Source of the DNA: Alternaria dauci
Lineage: Eukaryota > Ascomycota > Dothideomycetes > Pleosporales > Pleosporaceae
Assembly (NCBI RefSeq): GCF_042100115.1
Contig: NC_091273.1
Coordinates: forward strand, 4,650,001-4,714,000
Length of the DNA: 64,000 nt
Direction of reading: 5' to 3'
Positions 1 through 10,916 of this stretch are shown piece by piece. The first letter of the stretch is position 1, and every line of letters starts with the position of its first letter. The position numbers and the translations under genes are program-made. The notes below the pieces were generated by a model that did not search any database, was not told where the DNA came from, and saw only the letters and a list, made by a program, of their open reading frames with translations.

Positions 1-2162
1 GTAACGGGTATCAATAGCCTTCTTTGCAGCTTCAGTGACTACGGGCCACTGGTAGAACTCCTGTTGGGCGGCGTCATTTGACGCGTGGTTACGGTAGAAA
101 GGCTGGAAGGCCCCCATGACAGCCCAGCGAGCGCACATGTACTGGTCTGCTTGGCCGTTGAAACCACAGATGTCAGAGCCGACCATGGGCATCTGATGCA
201 TCGAGACGAAGGACAGCATCTGGCGGATAGAAATCCGGTAGTCGTCCCAAGCTGAGAAGTTGTCTCCGAACCAATGTGCTACTTTGCGACCAGATCCGGC
301 AAAAGTAGAACGTGTCAGCACGAAGGGACGGAGCGCAGGACGGCGAGTCAGCATCGATTCGTAGGTCGTTCCCGCCATCATGTGGCCGTACAGGTTGTGC
401 GTGTCATACTGGTAGGTACCGTCATAGTTTGTAGTGTTCAAAGGGATGGTCTGACGAGAAATGTCGCCTAGGTGGCTGTTGATCTTGTACGCGGGCTTGA
501 ACCATTCGCGGTCGGGGAAGCCTTTCATGTTGCCGTTGGCAGATTGGCGAGGAGAGACAGACCTTGAGGCGCGAACTTCAAAAACAGGCGCATCACGCTC
601 AGAAAGAGCTTCAAAATCACGAGTCTTGAGCGTGCTTCCTGGTTGGAAAGAAGGCGGGAATCCAGGAATGGGGCGGCCGGTGTTGGGTCGTGGCGGGTTG
701 GCGGGACGTGGTGGAATGTTCTGATCGATCGCTTGCTGGCGGGGGTTGCAGGTGGTAACATCCTGGCAGAAGTTGGAGGCCTCGTTCATGTCGACCCAGA
801 GGCCGTCTAGATCGATACCGTTCTCTGGGTTAAAGTTCGCCTGGATTTCACCAGTCCACCACTCCTGTGTGTTGGGCGCGAACCAATCGGGCCATGCGAC
901 TTCACCGGGCCACTGGACGCCAAGCAGATCGGTGCCGTCGGCGCCCTTGAGGAAGACTTCCATATCATGGCCCTTCTGATAAGTGACATACGGGCCGCCG
1001 ACAGCATGAATACCAGGATCAAGAATCAGAACATAGCGCTGATCACGAGAGTGAAGAGTCTGCACAAGTTCGCGCATCTTAGAGAGAGGGAACCGCTCGC
1101 GGTCAGTCGTGAAGTCCTCGCGAAGATACATGTAGTCGATGTCAGTCCACATAACCTCGAGAGGGATTCCAGCAGTTGAATAGTTGCCGACGACCTCAGC
1201 GACCATGTTGACGTCCCAGTATCCATACTTGCACTGGTGGAAACCAAGCGTCCAGTACGGGTACATGGCGGAGTGGCCGGCGATGTCAGCGTATTGCTTG
1301 GAGACTTCGGCGGGTTTGCTACCAGCCATGAAGTACAGATCGATGACGCCACCAATTGTGTTGTACTCTAGATACTGGTATCCGTCGGCCTTTTTGATCT
1401 GAACTTGCATTGGGCTAGAGTTGAGCATGAAGACCCCGTGGGTACCCTTGTCACCGCGGTGGTCGAAGTAGACGGGGTGCGATCCATACAAGTTAGCATT
1501 CCTGGGGATGTTGGGTGACTCCGCGTTCAGCAAGACACGCTCGTAGTTGTCTGTGGCGAAGCGGAATGCGTCGCTGTGCTCACCAAGGCCGTAGAGGTTG
1601 GGGTTGTCGGGCAGCTTAGTGCGCAGGCGAACATACTGCTTCTCGAAGACCAGGGGTACAGTACCAGTGTCGAATAGAACCTCGCCATTATCCCTGCGCT
1701 TCACAGCGAAGGAGAATGGGCTCTCAACGATACCAAATTCAAGTGCTGCACTTCCAGTGGACGCCTTCTCGTGCTTGGGACGGGGAAACACCTCCTCCTG
1801 TACCTGGTAGACTTGTTCACCAGCGTCGTAAATCTTGACATGAAGACGGTCATCTGTCGCATTCAGTAAAGGTATCAAGTCAAGGTGAGAGAGAGTGTTG
1901 ACTTACTAGTCTGGTACTCCACGAGCAACTTCAAGTCCTTGATGTCGTCACTGTAAGCGTTGCACGCCGCGCCAGAAAGAGTAAGGTCAGCGGTCAACCC
2001 TGACTCGCTTTCAACGACGTTGGAAGCTGTGTATCCAGGGCAGGCGTCGACAGCAGCGCGGCGGTTCAGGATGCTCGTGATATCGGCAGCTTGCAGCGCT
2101 ATAGGAATCGCGTGGGTGAGGCTCGAGCAGGCCAGAAGCCCGAGCATGAAGATACCGACCAT
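1..2162 (-). CDS. agdC: GH31 alpha/beta-glucosidase, secreted (3' end outside window)
   Basis: Extracellular glycoside hydrolase family 31 enzyme that releases glucose from the non-reducing ends of alpha-glucans. The ATG at 2162 opens a hydrophobic signal peptide of about 18 residues, followed by the N-terminal GH31 sandwich domain. Exon 1 is 2162-1907; a 53-bp intron (1906-1854, donor GTAAGT) joins exon 2, which stays open to base 1. The nucleophile motif WVDMNEASNF places Asp440 at 792-790, and the acid/base motif HWFGDN places Asp616 at 264-262. About 703 codons are present; AgdC-type enzymes are near 880-900 residues, so roughly the last fifth is missing. What I see is a complete catalytic core; the alpha-versus-beta specificity named for AgdC is family knowledge. 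A TATA-like box lies 84 bp upstream. Confidence 0.93.
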
Positions 2163-2245
2163 TTTGTTAAGTTGTCAATGTTATCCAAAGACTAAGGGGC
2201 GGTCGTTGGAAAGAGGAGAAGAGCAAAGGCTCGTTTACTCCAGAA

Positions 2246-2251
2246 TATATA
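2246..2251 (-). promoter_or_regulatory. TATA-like box of the GH31 gene
   Basis: TATATA on the minus strand, 84-89 bp upstream of the GH31 start codon, a usual spacing for a core promoter in filamentous fungi. Not otherwise tested. Confidence 0.4.
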
Positions 2252-3257
2252 CGTTGAGGAAGGCGTGCAATGGAAGGGCCCCTGCACACATTCACGATGT
2301 CGGTAGGCAGCCGTAGCCAAGGTCAAGTCTGAGACTCACAGTATCCGCTTGACCCACAATCCTGCTCTTTCCGGTCTGCCTTGTTCGGCCACCTGACACA
2401 TATCCGGGGAAAACGCTCAGAACTAAAGCGCAATGACGCAGTGGACAGTAACAATATTTCACCCTCGGTGTGAATGTGGGGAATAACAGTTGTCATACAG
2501 CAGACCGGTCTCGAAGGCGTACCTGCAGGATTGGCCCATATATAATGCAGCGATGCCATACTCCCGCCGACAGTTGTACACCGGCGCGTACTCGATACAC
2601 AAAAGCATGTTGTTGTTTGGATACTAGCATGTCGCTAGGAAATTAAGGATCAACAGGTCCTGTCCAATACCGAAAAGGTGGCAGCCCTACCTAAAACCTT
2701 GGGGTAGTGCTACATGGGCGAGTCCCCATCCCGGAGTGCATCGCCAAACTTTCCACTACGTGCACACATGCCTGCCAATAGATGCGCGTTTGACAAGCAA
2801 CGATCCCGGATGCGATCGTCATAAGTGCTGGCGTCTTGGCTTAGTAGAATGTACCCGTGACGGCCCAACCCGCCCTTGTATACAACAACAGGAAGGACGC
2901 AAGAGAATTGCTCACGAAGAAAGTGTCGCGAGGCCCGTAGTTCAGGCATCTGAGATGCCTGCGTGACGTCTGGGAGTCGTTGTCGCATCAGTCGCTCGGT
3001 TCGCGTGGACTGCGGGGATGCCGCTTTCGTGCCGAGCCTTTTAGCGTGATGTCTATTACCGTGTCACCTGGACTTGAAGTCGGAGTGATAGCATTTTGAC
3101 CTTCCATCGGTGAGCATCAGTGTGGCTGCAGTCTCCCTCAGTCTTTTACACTCTTCAACTAACGGTGTACACCGCCATGCAGAAGGCTTGAAGTTACATA
3201 CCATCGCAACGCTCCTGTGATTGCCCAGGTGGATACCCCATCCGACTCCCGAGGTCC

Positions 3258-3266
3258 CGACTTAAC
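3258..3266 (+). repeat. Putative target-site duplication, left copy
   Basis: CGACTTAAC, identical to the 9 bp immediately outside the right TIR (3769-3777). The pair is best explained as a target-site duplication made on insertion of the 502-bp element. Confidence 0.6.
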
Positions 3267-3459
3267 GAGGCAGCATGTCACCCAGCCATAGAAAAAATGG
3301 GGTCGGCTATGACCTAGCTATATTAGGTAATTTTGATCTTAAAAAAGGTCTATACGCACGCTAGTATAGCCTAGTACAGATTACATAATATACTAAACAT
3401 GTTCTAAATATCTCTATAAGTTCTTTTTTTCTTAATATCTCTATTGTCAGAACGCAGCC

Positions 3460-3524
3460 CCGCACCACTACGCTATATAACCAAAAAGGTACGTATAATC
3501 AGTGAACTACTGATTATGGTGCGG
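3460..3524. repeat. Inverted repeat (hairpin) inside the TIR element
   Basis: Arms CCGCACCA (3460-3467) and TGGTGCGG (3517-3524) enclose a second pair, ATAATCAGT (3495-3503) and ACTGATTAT (3508-3516), with a 4-base loop. The GC-rich outer arm stands out in an AT-rich background. Confidence 0.6.
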
Positions 3525-3586
3525 GATAGTATATATCGTCAGCTAGGCCTGACATCTATCTAAAAAAAGATTTTTTATATTTGAAG

Positions 3587-3610
3587 ATAGATAATACTAG
3601 TATTATCTAT
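3587..3610. repeat. Perfect 24-bp palindrome inside the TIR element
   Basis: A perfect palindrome centred between 3598 and 3599 on ACTAGT, with 12-base arms beginning ATAGATAATACT. Confidence 0.7.
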
Positions 3611-3612
3611 TA

Positions 3613-3660
3613 TATCTTTATTCTTATAAAATATAACAGATATAGATAAGAATAAAGATA
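3613..3660. repeat. 14-bp perfect inverted repeat, 20-bp loop
   Basis: TATCTTTATTCTTA at 3613-3626 is the exact reverse complement of 3647-3660. It sits directly beside the 24-bp palindrome, so the right half of the element could fold into a long compound hairpin. Confidence 0.7.
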
Positions 3661-3768
3661 AATATTTCTAAACATGTTTGAAATATGGTTAAAATATGTT
3701 AGGCGCTAGTCCTAATAAATTTAGCATGGCCGACCCTATTTTTTCATGGCCGGGTGACATGCATCCTG

Positions 3769-3777
3769 CGACTTAAC
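3769..3777 (+). repeat. Putative target-site duplication, right copy
   Basis: CGACTTAAC, the partner of 3258-3266. Confidence 0.6.
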
Positions 3778-4922
3778 CGCTTCTTTTTCGACACCGTCAC
3801 TATGAGATCGTTTTATTGGAACCTAACCCAATTATTAGCTCTTCATCTCGCAAGAAGACATGCTTGCAGAAGAGTCTCCAATGTCACGGAAATGCGGCAC
3901 AGGGAAGACCTAATGAGAGCTCAAGCGTACCTAGAGGGTTTTCCTTGTAGAACAAACCTAAAGCCGGTTGCATCCTTGTCTACCTAGGTACAACCGTGCG
4001 CCTCGGACGGCATAGCACCGCTTGGGCGTTAGGTATATTACTATACACGCTCCAAGGCTCTTCCTCCCGCATCCTGCTCAACCACCGATCCAACACTGAC
4101 ATGCTGCCGTCTTCACAAGTGCTGTCATTTGCCATGCAACGTCAAATCTTCGCTTGTGAGTTTATGGTGTTGACCTCCGTCTTGCTGATACGAACTCTAT
4201 TAGTTGCTGAGTGTTGGAAAAGCTCATGTGAGCAGATATACTGACTGTGATTCATCTGCCAATGCAGTCTTCGGCCCTGCTATTCCATCTGTTCCAACCT
4301 CTGAACTTGCAGCTACGGCCAGAGATATCGGACCCGCACGTTGCCAGGGTAGTACCGGGGGAGTAAGTGGACCTCTGGGAACACCTAGACGATACTCGAC
4401 ATACGAGGGGGCAGCTTTGACTTACCGTCAGCAACGCTCTACTCATTACGGGTCGTGAAACAATCCAATCATGCGAAGATTGCGTCTACTTACCGATGCC
4501 TCTGCATTGCGAGCAATACCTCTGTTTAAACTCATATGGTATATGCACTCATCCATGGATTCATTATGAGGCGCATTGACCGAGCTGTTCTATGGAAAAA
4601 TCACTAGATACAATCAGTACCGAGAAGGCATGCGCGAACGATACCTTATGCACTTACTGGTTGGAGTAATTAATTGTGTTGACGGCCTACGATGGCGCAG
4701 TTCCCTCCAGTCCGTAAAGTTCGATTGATACAACGGGAAGTATCATTCCATGAACTACGCCCTTATCGACTGTCACGCAACCCCGCAGCCAACAGTAAAA
4801 GATGAGGTAGATGAAAGAATGAGGGGAGGACAAAACACAAACGGCTGCGCGTTCAATATATGGCAGTTGAGATATCGTGCTAGCAAGGCTGGTGCAAATG
4901 CTCCCCAACGTCATGCAATCGT

Positions 4923-5210
4923 TTATTGGTTGCTGCCATCTGAGGTTTGCGTAAAACCTGACAAGGCCGATACATGGTAGCTCGTCTGAGACCAGTATGG
5001 TCCTTCGCCCCGCAACTCGATCCGTTGTACAGTGACCGACAGATATGCAGGGAACAAATGGCCTGAAAGTCTTTCCAAGTCAGGTAGAGAAACTGCAGTA
5101 TTCAACGAGAGCTCTACCATAGACATCTTCCAGTCGAGCTCCAGGTGCTGTGGATCGCGCATACCATCAGCTATGCTTGTCCATGAATATGATCGCCCAT
5201 AGCCCTGGGT
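4923..5210 (-). pseudogene. Possible remnant of a HET-type protein C-terminus
   Basis: A frame open from 5210 to the stop at 4923 includes an ATG at 5162. It reads YGRSYSWTSIADG near its start, then LERLSGHLFPAY about 30 residues further on. HET-domain proteins commonly carry a (P)SWSWAS/T motif followed by a stretch ending in G-x-L-x-P, so the order fits. No HET core is found upstream on this strand, where frames are full of stops. I read it as a scrap of a decayed heterokaryon-incompatibility gene; a small unrelated gene is possible. Confidence 0.25.
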
Positions 5211-5610
5211 CTACTTACACCGTGTTGTAGAAACCCAGAAGGAAATTCACTTTACCTCCACTCAATCATCATATCACGATTGCTCATTATCCCTTTCATA
5301 CTTCCAAGCTTGACCAAAAAGCGATGCGTGAAGAACAGACGAGGTGTTTTGTGGTAGCGCGTGAAGCGCGATGGATCGAGTAGAGGCAGCCGGGGCTACA
5401 TGACGTGTACGCTGGTTTTAGCGGCTGATTCAGATCAGCCGTGTAGCCGAGTCCATTGGACCACCAAGCAGCAACTGCAGTACAGACGCGTACCTACTAT
5501 CCACGAACTCATCTCACTACATTCGAAAGCTCCTCGCATAATCAATACGCGTTTGGTAGTGTAGCAATTCTAGAACACGCAGATTAGTAACCGATAGATA
5601 CAACACAAGC

Positions 5611-5650
5611 CGATACGATACGACATGACACGACACGCGACGCGACGCGT
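5611..5650 (+). repeat. Degenerate pentanucleotide tandem repeat (CGAYA/CGACR)x8
   Basis: Eight consecutive 5-bp units of the form CGATA, CGACA, TGACA, CGCGA in a 40-bp run, giving a locally CpG-rich tract. No gene overlaps it. Confidence 0.6.
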
Positions 5651-6450
5651 CCTCTACAACCTCAGCGCGAGAATCATGTACCCTGTTTCGAAACGTCGCG
5701 CCGCTACTAGCAATAATCGTTAAGGGCCACAACACAGCTAGAGACAACATTGCGCTATGAGGTGAAGGCCAGGATACTTTGAGGCACACAATCAATTTGG
5801 CAGGCGTCCTAGGCTAAGTCTGAAAATGCAGGGCAGACTAAGCCCAAGATGTACTGGAAGACGGAGACTCCATACGTTCCCAAACAAAGTGTGTGTGTAG
5901 CGAGACTCCATGCACATGGGATTTATCCCTGACTATCTTCACTATTGGAAAGATCCAACCCGGTATACAATCCTTTAGTCCAGATCCTTATCGCCATGGT
6001 CAGTGCGTGGGGATGATTTGAGGAAGGACTAGTATACACGGTGATAGAGTATGGCCATATTTTTGGCTATACCACTGGGCCTATGGACGTCACCGTTTCA
6101 CTCATAGAGGGCAGCTTGAGATAACTTCGTCTTGCAGTGTCAATTCCGATAACAGTGGTGACAGGCTCGAGTCGACGATATGATTGGTCAGTAGGTATGC
6201 AGGATTGCATTGATCTGACAAACCAAGACCACCATGTATCGTTATTACCTTAACCGGCACTAGTACCTTGTTGCTGTTGCGCCACCCCATGTCGTAATAC
6301 AGGTGGCCTCAGAGCTGCGGTCATTTTTGTCCGTTGCCGTGTCTCACTGCGCTGAGAATTGTAAGCAAGTCGCTTAGTGAATTGGTCATCAACCGCCTAT
6401 TCGTACAACACCACCAAGAGTTGCATCACTGCAATTGTACAGTGGAGAAG

Positions 6451-6458
6451 TATAAAAT
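6451..6458 (+). promoter_or_regulatory. TATA box of the SDR gene
   Basis: TATAAAAT, 85 bp upstream of the SDR start codon at 6543 and a good match to the TATA consensus. Confidence 0.5.
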
Positions 6459-6542
6459 GCTCAATCTCGGTCCATTTTGTGGTTCAGACATCATCGGCCC
6501 TTTCTACATTCCTCATCTTTGAACATCTCAGCTGCCCCTACC

Positions 6543-7345
6543 ATGGCTTCAACCATCGTTCTTATCACTGGTGCCAACCGTGGCCTTGGCCTGGGCTTGT
6601 TGCAGAGATACCTCGCTCAACCAAACCACACCGTCATCGCTGGGAACCGTAACCCTGCGCACCCTTCGTCACAAGCACTAGCTAAGTTGCCCAAGGGTGA
6701 GGGCAGCAAGCTCATCGTTGTCAAGATTGACGCTTCGGTCGAAGAGGACGCCTCAACAGCCATCAAGGAGTTACAAGACCATCACGGCATTGACCACCTC
6801 GACATCGTCATCGCCAATGCAGGTGTCGCATACGTATTTCCGCTTGTAGCGGATCTGAAGCTTGAGGACCTTCGCGGTCACTTGGGGCCGAACGTTTTTG
6901 GCTTTCTCACTCTCTACCAGGCCACACGGCCCCTGCTTCAAAAGTCGCAGAAAGAGCCCATATTTGCACCCGTTGGATCAACTGCTGGGTACCTTGTGTG
7001 CGTCTTTCCTCTTAATCTCTCGCCGTATGTTGATTGTGTAAGCTGATTGCGAGCAGCAACCAACTCCCAATCCAGAACGCGGCTTATGCTCCTACAAAAG
7101 CGATGGTGCACTGGTACACGATCCGCATCAACAGCGAGGATCCCTGGCTAAACGCTTTCGTCCTTGACCCTGGCTGGGCGCAGACCGATATGGGTAACGG
7201 AGCGGCACATCTGTACGGCCTTGAGCAAGCGGAAATAACTGTCGATACATCTTGCGATGGCATGATCAAGGTCATCAGCGAATCGACCAAGGAAAAGGAT
7301 GGGGGCAAGATGATTGGCTGGGACGGTGGTGTCAGGGGTTGGTAG
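6543..7345 (+). CDS. Short-chain dehydrogenase/reductase (ketoreductase type)
   Basis: NAD(P)H-dependent classical SDR of 248 aa, probably cytosolic. Exon 1 is 6543-6997; a 56-bp intron (6998-7053, donor GTGCGT) joins exon 2 at 7054, which restores the frame into NQLPIQNAAYAPTK. Visible motifs are the dinucleotide-binding TGANRGLG near residue 9, the IANAG loop, catalytic Ser146 in VGSTAGY, and Tyr163/Lys167 in YAPTK. The length is normal for the family. It resembles fungal single-domain ketoreductases of the norsolorinic-acid-ketoreductase type, but no polyketide or other biosynthetic genes lie beside it, so a secondary-metabolite role is not supported by context. Substrate unknown. A TATA box lies 85 bp upstream. 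Confidence 0.92.
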
Positions 7346-7566
7346 TAGAGACATGTAGCTTCGATAGCCTTTCCGTTGGACGGGAGACAAACACCTCGTT
7401 AGCTATGACACATAACCCTGACATCAATGGATACTCTGAAGGTAGTCAATTGAATTTTATGCCTACGCTGAGCATACAATGGATACCATAGACTACCACC
7501 TGAGGTGCTGGAGATATGGCAATGTTGAGCACAATGTTGCTCGCCATGTCGAACTGCCTGATCCCC

Positions 7567-10500
7567 TCACTTGTACTCCTTACACTTCTCCAGACTCTTA
7601 CTCACAACTCCCTCAAGAACTCTCCGCGCCTCAGCAACCAGCTCATGCAGCTCTTTGCGGAACTGCTGGCCCTCAGGAGTGTCCTGTTCTTTCCTGTTCT
7701 TCTGACGCTGGAATGCGACGCGGATTGTTTTGAGCATTTCGACCACTTCCTTGCGCAGCTTGTCGCACACGTTTTTCATGAGTTTCTCTACATCCTCTTG
7801 AACTCGTTCGGCAATCGCAGCGAAAGGGCCGTCAGGACAAATGATCTTATCTTCGAGGTAAGTGTGGCGGACATCTTTTAGCTTTTTTCCTGAAAGCGTA
7901 TGTTAGTGGATGCATAATAGTGTATGAGAGTGCATGTCGTTACCTTTGCCAGGCTTCTCCTGGAGGGCGGCTTCATAGATATTATCCATTGCTTCGTAGA
8001 AGTAACTTTTTTCTCCGGATTTTATGGCCTTCTGTTGTATATCGATCAGTCCTTGGCGAAGTTCTTTCGTTGCGTTTTCAACCTTGAGAGTGATGTCATT
8101 CTCATAGCCGACAAGGTTCTTGCCGAAGCACAGCTGATAAGCATCACCAGCCAAAGCCTGAGGGTCATCTAAGACATGTGTCAGTACAGACAAAGGATCA
8201 TGAATTATTGGTGAGCCTACCTTTCAGTTGCTTATTTAACCCATTGATGCCAGTTTTGATCGCTTGTGCCGCCTGGGCCTTGAACGCTGCAGGTGCGGTA
8301 TCGAGCGCATTCCGGAACGCAGCCTCCATCGCAATCTTTGCAGGCGCCAACAGGAAAGCATTCAGATCATGGTGGATCTTCAACTTTTTCTGATGATAGG
8401 TGCCTAGATCTGATTAGTGAATGATTCAGTATTTCCAAACTCGGATCACACTTACCCCTCTTGTTCACCAACGCCTTATGCGAGGCCGCATTCATCGTGG
8501 CCAGTTCTTTGAGCTTTTTCTCGGCATTTCGGTTGAACCTATCTTGCAGTTCGGGGCTTGAGAGTGCGCACGTAAGTTCCTTGGGAAATGTCTTGCCCCA
8601 TTTCTTCGTAACATTGCGAACCCGTGCCTGAAAGTCCCGTATAGCCTTATCGATAATCTTGGTGACATGCTCTATCCTGGCTTCGGTGCTTTTACTGCAG
8701 CTCATCTGGACAATGTTCAACAACATTGGTACTTTGAAGAGCACAAAGTGTTCCAGAACAGCGATCCGACCTTGTGAGGGTATTCCCGCAATGTAGTTGC
8801 ATACAGCTGGGATCTGAGTATCCTCGAGCTTCATCGTGGGGGCCTTCTCCAGGTTGTTTGCGTTGTAGCCGCGTCGATGCCGCATATACATTCGGTTGGA
8901 GACACAGAACGACGCTGCGCCTGCATCATCGCCAGTGTTGTGACTGTACATGCGACTCATGCCCGCGGCTACAGACCTGTTGCGACATGTGATGCGTACA
9001 TCTCTACGCCTGATGGAATTAGCTTGGTCAAGTTCCAACGTAGTGTAGGACTTACTCTTTCTCCAGAGAAGCTATGAGTGGCATTGTAGCCTTCTTGCGG
9101 CCCGCTAGAACCTTGTTCGCTGCCTTGAGGGCGTCGTGCTGGCTACGTTGCTCTGCAGTAGCACCTCCAGAACTAACAGTGTCCTTGAGTCGCTTCATAA
9201 CATGTTTGTTGGCCTCAATCTCGTTTTCGATAGCTTGTAGTTCGCTGGTACGGTCTGCGAGCTTCTCCTCGATAGGCGCAAGTTTCTCCTCTGCGACAAG
9301 ATCTAGCTGAAGCGTACTACCGCCATCGTCATTCAGTTCCTACAAAGGTATAAAGTAAGCATGGATACAACGAACAATATATGAGGTGCACTTACATCGG
9401 ATCTAGTCGCTAACAGGATAACACTGCCATGGTGCCGCCTGCCATGTGCATCGAGATAATGCTGCCGAAACGACTGATCGCTCGTCGCACGCTTGATATC
9501 CACCACTACAATGGTCATCTCACATTGCTGGAGATATGCGGTAGCAGCAGTGACGCGATAAATGTTGATGTCTTTCGTGCCAGGAACGTCCGCCAAGCAG
9601 TTACCATCTTGTAACAGTGGGCTATCGACATAGTATCTGTGATTAGTGTCAGCAGCGTAACTTGCACAAGGAAAATGCCGATCTTTACCGTATAATCTCG
9701 ACGAATGGCCACGGACTGAACGGAAGTATCTTCCCTTTGTAGCGCGCGTTGGAGGCTCGCATCCGGAATGGTCGAAGTTGCTCACGCATATCGTTATGCG
9801 TACTGGACTTGAAGGCAACTGACAGCTCTCCATCTGACACGAACTGACTGTGTATTTCAACTGTCCACTGCAGGAACTTCTTCAGCGCCGGGTGGCCTTC
9901 CAGAATTTTACCGGAACACATAAAGTCCTCGACAGATTCTGGAGCAACGCGGAAAGCGAAGAGATGCTCCAAGCACTCCAATGCAGCATCTTTGCGCGCT
10001 CGTTCGTCGTCGTCGACACTGTCGTCGTCTTCCATAAGCTTCTGGTTAGTAGTAAACCACACTTTGAACCAGTTCGTAACTAGGTCATGAGTGCAATATT
10101 CAAGGCAATAGAACTGAACTTCAGCTTGCACTGCGCCAATGTTTGTGGATAGAGTCTTCTGCCGAAACTCCGTAACGACGTTCGTACATGCTGCACCATT
10201 GTCACCCTATTGGTTCGCGTTAGTGGAAGTCGCGCATGTTCTAATGTGCAGCAAACTCACTTCTGGTGTCAGATCTTCACCAAGGAGAGCGTTCGTTGTA
10301 GCGGACTTTCCAGTGCCAGTGTCTCCAGTCACGGCGATCCGGATCTCCGTCTGGTACGGGATACCGCGATTCTTGAGAATTTCATTCCAGAGGTAAGTAA
10401 CCTCATCGCCAGATACTCCACGGTTCTCGACATCCTTCAAAAAGTCTATCAAGACACGCAATACAGCTTGGGTATCCTCCTCGGCTCGTTTGAAGCCGGG

Positions 10501-10916
10501 GTGGTACATTGGTAACTTTGGACGACGCTGTTGAGCTGGGTCATAGGGGGGTACTTCTGACGGATCTTTCTCGTCATCGCTGTCTTCATCTTCGCTGTCA
10601 GAGAGGGTGTCGGAGACTGACAAACATTAGTATGATTCGCATAAGGTGAGAGGTACGTACGCTTCCGCTTTGCGGGTACGGCTGACTCTGCACCTCCGGA
10701 ACTCCAGCTACGGATAGCAAGATTAGCATTAGTTTCGATGTCTCGGAGACGCTGCATGTATGTCGAAGTGCTGCGAGTATCTGGAGTAGAAGCTTTCTCC
10801 GTGATTGGAGAGGAGGATGGGATCATCTTAGTGACGGGTACGGATTGTGCTGGGCATCGCGGCTCGAGAACAGGACTCTGTGTGCCCTCAGGGGTCTGTT
10901 GCTGTAGGGCCTCCAT
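7567..10916 (-). CDS. Large dynamin/SLIP-GC-like P-loop GTPase, nine exons
   Basis: Predicted 979-aa GTPase. Exons are 10916-10661, 10616-10261, 10206-9689, 9636-9396, 9339-9056, 9009-8456, 8403-8221, 8168-7944 and 7889-7567. Introns are 44-56 bp and every junction keeps phase. Order along the protein: disordered Ser/Pro-rich N-terminus, acidic Asp/Glu tract (about 92-107), P-loop GDTGTGKS (183-190), candidate G2 Thr212 in GAACTNVVTEF, G3 DVPG (393-396) and G4-like ATRSD ending at 457. A charged, coiled-coil-prone region and a helical C-terminal half follow. The GxACTxVVTE block followed later by DVPG fits the nuclear-GTPase SLIP-GC/dynamin-like group common in fungi. Cellular role unknown. 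Most introns begin GTAAGT or close to it, supporting the model. Confidence 0.85.

Larger units (their letters stand above)
3267..3768. mobile_element. AT-rich MITE-like element with ~50-60 bp terminal inverted repeats
   Basis: The left end (3267-3327) and the reverse complement of the right end (about 3710-3768) align over some 55-60 bases with a few indels. They share GCATGTCACCC, an A-run, GGGTCGGC and ATTAGG. Several differences are C/T or G/A (CAGCC against CGGCC, GGCT against GGCC), as expected from RIP-type mutation. Exact 9-bp direct repeats flank the element at 3258-3266 and 3769-3777. The interior is very AT-rich and holds no open frame, but carries three strong inverted repeats. Length, lack of coding capacity and TIRs fit a non-autonomous DNA transposon. 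The 8-9 bp duplication and CAGG-like right tip suggest a hAT-type mobiliser, which is inference. Confidence 0.75.
2163..6542. other. Gene-poor stretch with TIR element and gene scraps
   Basis: No intact gene is supported in 4.4 kb between the GH31 and SDR genes. It contains the promoter of the GH31 gene, the AT-rich inverted-repeat element at 3267-3768, a HET-like coding scrap at 4923-5210, a degenerate 5-bp tandem repeat at 5611-5650 and the promoter of the SDR gene. Open frames here are all below 100 codons and none has a recognisable domain over its whole length. Confidence 0.6.

Noticed and set aside
6543..7345. SDR as part of a secondary-metabolite cluster
   Set aside because: No polyketide synthase, NRPS, P450 or transporter gene lies beside it; its neighbours are a gene-poor region and an unrelated GTPase.
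8774..10515. Several plus-strand frames across the GTPase gene
   Set aside because: They cross verified introns and motifs of the minus-strand gene and lack any domain.
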